Of a stretch of DNA of 64,000 bases, positions 60,579 to 64,000 are shown piece by piece. A program made the position numbers and the translations under genes. The notes beneath the pieces were generated by a model. That model was not told where the DNA came from. It ran no database searches and saw only the letters and a program-made list of their open reading frames with translations. Every line of letters starts with the position of its first letter. Positions within the stretch are counted from its first letter, which is position 1. Origin of the DNA: Dendrocalamus latiflorus. Lineage: Eukaryota; Streptophyta; Magnoliopsida; Poales; Poaceae. Where the stretch lies: NCBI GenBank assembly GCA_017311315.1, contig CM029638.1:8800368-8864367 (forward strand), written 5' to 3'.

Positions 60579-63500
60579 TGTAACGCCCCCGTTTCTGGAA
60601 GGAACAGGAGCGTCACTAATCCGCAACCATCTAGGAGTTTGGTTACGGACTGAATAAATATCATGCCTGCTTACGAACATTTAAAAAGAGTTAGCTTGAT
60701 TGAAATAAGACCTAACGGTCAATTTTTACAATAAAACGGGCGAGCAAGCCCCAACATACTTACATTGCAGAAGAACCACAAATGCACCACAGGAAAGCCT
60801 GAGTGCGGTCGCAACCCTGACGCGAAATCTTGAATTGCTTTCTTTTCTTCTGGTATCTGTGCACATTTGCAAGTCTGAGTACTCCAACTCTGTATTCAGC
60901 AAATCACAAGGGAAACCCTAACTTACTACTTGCATGGATCAACAAAGGAAGGGAGTATACTTGGTTTATTAACTTTGAATGGATGCAGTTTTATTTGTAA
61001 ACATTTTGATAAGACGGACCCAAAACTACTCCTCAAGATCTCAGGGGTTTTCATGAAAGGTTACTTAACCAACTGCACAAGTTAAAGCATGCACAAATCT
61101 ACTTAAGCTTCGCTGCTGGAATCACCCAAGTGACACAACTCCATTAACCGGGAGCACGGCGTATTCGAATACCATTCATTTGACTCTGCAGAGTGTGCTC
61201 AGCTTTACCCACACGATCCCTCAACTCCCGCGACAGAGTTAAGGAAGTCAGGTCGTTTCACTGCTCAACTCTTTATATAGGCTCTACCCGGTAGAATCCA
61301 CTCGGGTCTGGCACATATAAATAATAATAATAATAAACAAACGTCCGCTTCGAGTGAACTCTACCGTTGTTAGGCACCCGCAGCACGACCTGCCTAACCT
61401 TGTTACCCAAACTCCTGCTTCACAACACCTGTAGAGTTTCAATCGAGTTGAGCAGCTACTAAACCAGTGTTGACAAGTCAACTCCTGTGGTTGAGCGATT
61501 ACTATGTCATTTGCTCGGCATAAGGGGTCCGGTCCTTATATTTTTCCCCCTCGGAGTCAGCAACCCCGATCAGGTCCGCGACCTTACAACCTAGGGTAAG
61601 AATCCTTACCCTACTCTGCACGCCGACATACTCCGCCCTAGGGCACGGTGTCCCATACCACCCTGCCCTAGAGTCGGGTTTTCCAAATTCTATTGGCCCG
61701 CAGCCACAACCTTATTAGTGTAAAGACTTTGAATAGTAATAATAACCTACGGTTATCTAGAATAACAGATAATTATTTATAGGGTTACAAAGGCATGGCT
61801 ACCAGTTTTAACGTGGTATTTGTCGGTGGTAGGTTTAACTACATAGTATGTCATTCTAAACATTTTATTTTACTTTTGAACTAACATTTCACAACTAGCT
61901 TAATGCAAATAGCATAATAACATAATTAAATGGCATGAGATTTCAACATGATCAAGGACTTGTGACTTGCCGTTAATCTGGATGATCTCGGCGAGCTCGA
62001 ACGTAGAAGCTCCTGGATCCCGGGGACTGCACCTGCACTTCTGGGATCTCCGAAACTAGCGCAAATACACAAAAATAACATAAGTCCGGCTTGAGCCTAA
62101 TCAAGCGAGGAAAAACAATCTATGAAAAAGGAGTAAATTGCATAAATTCTCAAATTGGAATTTTAGGATTTTTTTCTGGGATGAATCTGGAGGAATGGAG
62201 GTCAAAAATGGGTTCAGGATATTATTTGGAGCAAAGTGATGAAATTTGGGAATTTTTGGGATTTTCTGTGATTTTCTAGGATTTATTTGGATTTTCTGAG
62301 ATTTTAGAAATTGGAAAATCGCTGGAAAATCGGTGTGAACAGTGCGGAGGCCGGCCCAGCTACTGTGCCGCCCCAGCGAGGAAACGGCCCGCTCGGCCGA
62401 ACGGTCGGTGCGGCCCATGGCGGCACGCTCCGCGCGGCCCGCAAGCGCGCGTGCGCTCGGGCGTCGGAGCAGGCCGAGCGGAGTCGGCCCACGCCAACTC
62501 GTGCCTGCGTGGCTCGGATAGCCGACGTGTTGCTCGGGCGGGCGGCCCAGATGAAGTGAGAGGGGCGGCCTGGATCGGTGTGGGTGGAGATCGGACGGCA
62601 GCCGGGTGAAGATGGCGGGCGAAGCGGTATAGGAGGATCCGACGGTGGAGGAGGGCGGAGTTTAAAGAAATCGGACGGCAGGGGGGGTTGCCATCGACGG
62701 TTCAAGCGAGACGGCAACGATTGAAGCGGAGGGCTGGGATGCGACCACGTCGCCGGGGGGGTTGTCTTCAACCTCTGGCTGTTACAGTGCCTTCGGGACA
62801 GAGCAACGACGGCGACGGTGGTCTGAGCGCAGGGAGGGTTGCCGACGGCAACCGAGGGCACCGGCGGGTAGGGCTCAACATGGGGAACCCATTTTGGGGT
62901 CTTAGGAGGGGAGGGGACCAACAGAGAGGGTGGGAGACCAAAGGGGGGAGGTTTGGCTCTCCGGCGGCGAGAAGGGTTACCGGCGGTGAGAGGGCCCAAT
63001 TGGCAGCGGCTACACGGTCAGGGGAGTGTGAGGCTCACAAAGGCGAGGTTGGTCTTGGCGGGGGAGCTTCCTGGTGGGCTGGCCACGGAGAGGGTGATTC
63101 GGCCGGCGGGGAGTCTCGATGGCAGCGTTCCACAGGGCTCCACCTGGCCAGGGAAGCACACCAAAACGATCAGGGAAGGGTGGAGATGCTTTTGGCGAAT
63201 GGAATCAGGGAATGAGAAGGAGAGGAAGGAGATCAGCTCACGGGGGTCGCCGGCGCGGGGAAGGATGGCGACGGCGCTTGGGGCAGCAGAGCTTCAATCG
63301 GCGGTGCAGGGAGGTTCTTTGGAGGTGAGGGAAGTGTTTAAGGGTGATGGGGGAGCTCGGGAAAGAAAGGGGGCGTGCGGGAGAAGGATGGGGAGTTTTA
63401 TACTTCGGCGGAGGGAGGGGGATCCGAGGGAGAGGGGGATGGGCATGGCCACGGGAGTCAACAGGGATAACGGGCGACGCCTTGGCGTGGAAGGAAAGCG

Positions 63501-64000
63501 GTGGTGGGGCTCTGCACAGGAGTAATGGCGAGGGGACGGGAGAGGGGAGCAGGTGAGCTTCGGCACGGGCGAGCTCGAGCTCCCGCGCGGCGGAGGGGAC
63601 TGGCGGGGGCTGACAGGTGGGGTCGGGGGCAGACGCGGGGCGACACGTGGCGCGGAGGAGCTGCCCGCTTCAGACCGGGTGACGTCGGGCGACGCGAGAG
63701 CGGGGAAGAATCCGGGGCGCGAGGGCGTAGAGGCGGTGCGGGAGCGGCGTGGGCGAGCAGCGCGAGCGCGAGGGAGAAGGCGGGGAGCAGAGGGAGGCGC
63801 CAGCGGGGAGAGGGAGCGAAGCGAGCGCTGAGGAGCAGAGAGAAGCGGGGAGGGAGCGGCGCCAACGGAGAGGAGGGAGCGGGGCGCCAGCGGAGAGGGG
63901 AAAAGGAGCGGCGCTGGCGCAGGGAGGATGGCGGAAAGGAGGAGGGCGCCATCGGGGAGAGGTGGCGCCAGGCCGAAAACGGAAAGCGGGCGCGGGGAGG
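60579..64000 (+). mobile_element. Large LTR (Ty3/gypsy-type), partial at window edge
   Basis: It starts TGTAACGCCCCCGTTTCTGG, the same class of LTR start as 14207. The expected left target duplication is GAAAT (60574-60578). Inside are an (AAT)n run near 61318, GC-rich sequence from 62340 on, and a strongly purine-rich + strand (G/A) from about 62560 to the end. Long open frames on both strands from 62300 are attributable to this composition. The right end is outside the window, so the length is at least 3.4 kb. Confidence 0.65.

Noticed and set aside
62304..63952. Long overlapping frames at the right end
   Set aside because: They sit in the purine-rich, GC-rich part of a large LTR and no protein domain is recognised.
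1..64000. CRISPR arrays, operons, phage or riboswitches
   Set aside because: The window is plant nuclear DNA with spliced genes; the tandem repeats present are transposon-derived and show no regular repeat-spacer pattern.

Overview
The window looks like nuclear DNA of a grass, most probably Oryza (rice) or a close relative. The reasons are GC-rich 5' exons beside AT-rich introns, Tourist/PIF and Mutator-type MITEs, Helitron ends, rice-like SINEs, and long Ty3/gypsy-type LTRs starting TGTAACGCCC or TGTAACATCC. No species or chromosome can be fixed from the sequence alone. Only four intact protein genes are supported, all on the + strand; most of the rest is transposon-derived or shows no signal.

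Layout. 1-2.4 kb holds a 108 bp MITE and a 1.2 kb PIF/Harbinger-type element with GC-rich cargo. 2.4-9.0 kb is eroded LTR-retroelement sequence (Sirevirus-like repeats). 9.05-10.2 kb is a gypsy LTR fragment joined to an inverted piece of a second LTR family. 13.7-14.1 kb is a small Helitron. 14.2-17.2 kb is a 3 kb solo LTR with a 5 bp target duplication. Genes then follow: a GATA/ASXH protein (18.48-22.59 kb, 8 exons, 547 aa), a P-class PPR protein (24.5-26.85 kb, 2 exons, 510 aa), a 2.7 kb solo LTR carrying a nested LTR (27.3-30.1 kb), and a P/U-type cyclin (31.94-34.32 kb, 2 exons, 208 aa, SINE in the intron). 35.4-41.2 kb has a tandem duplication, a second SINE, and a DUF1618-like pseudogene split by an inverted LTR retroelement. 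41-50 kb has a Helitron 3' end, a 354 bp copia-type solo LTR, a copy of part of the cyclin intron, and a gypsy 3' LTR. The fourth gene is a SUVH-type SRA-SET H3K9 methyltransferase (50.84-53.44 kb, 863 aa, uninterrupted CDS). Downstream lie a MULE-type MITE with a perfect 9 bp target duplication, a decayed glycine-rich secreted-protein gene on the - strand, two further MITE-class repeats, and from 60.58 kb to the window end a long LTR that runs off the edge.

Two of the four genes are chromatin-related: the SUVH enzyme links methylated DNA to H3K9 methylation, and the GATA protein carries an ASXH module of the kind found in Polycomb deubiquitinase cofactors. The others are an organelle RNA-binding PPR protein and a cell-cycle or phosphate-signalling cyclin. 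Nothing suggests they form a cluster; they look like ordinary genes stranded in a repeat-rich interval. I found no wholly new system. The most useful observations are exact insertion footprints (target-site duplications), the split DUF1618 pseudogene, the cyclin-intron segment that recurs 13.4 kb away, and the domain architecture of the GATA and SUVH proteins.
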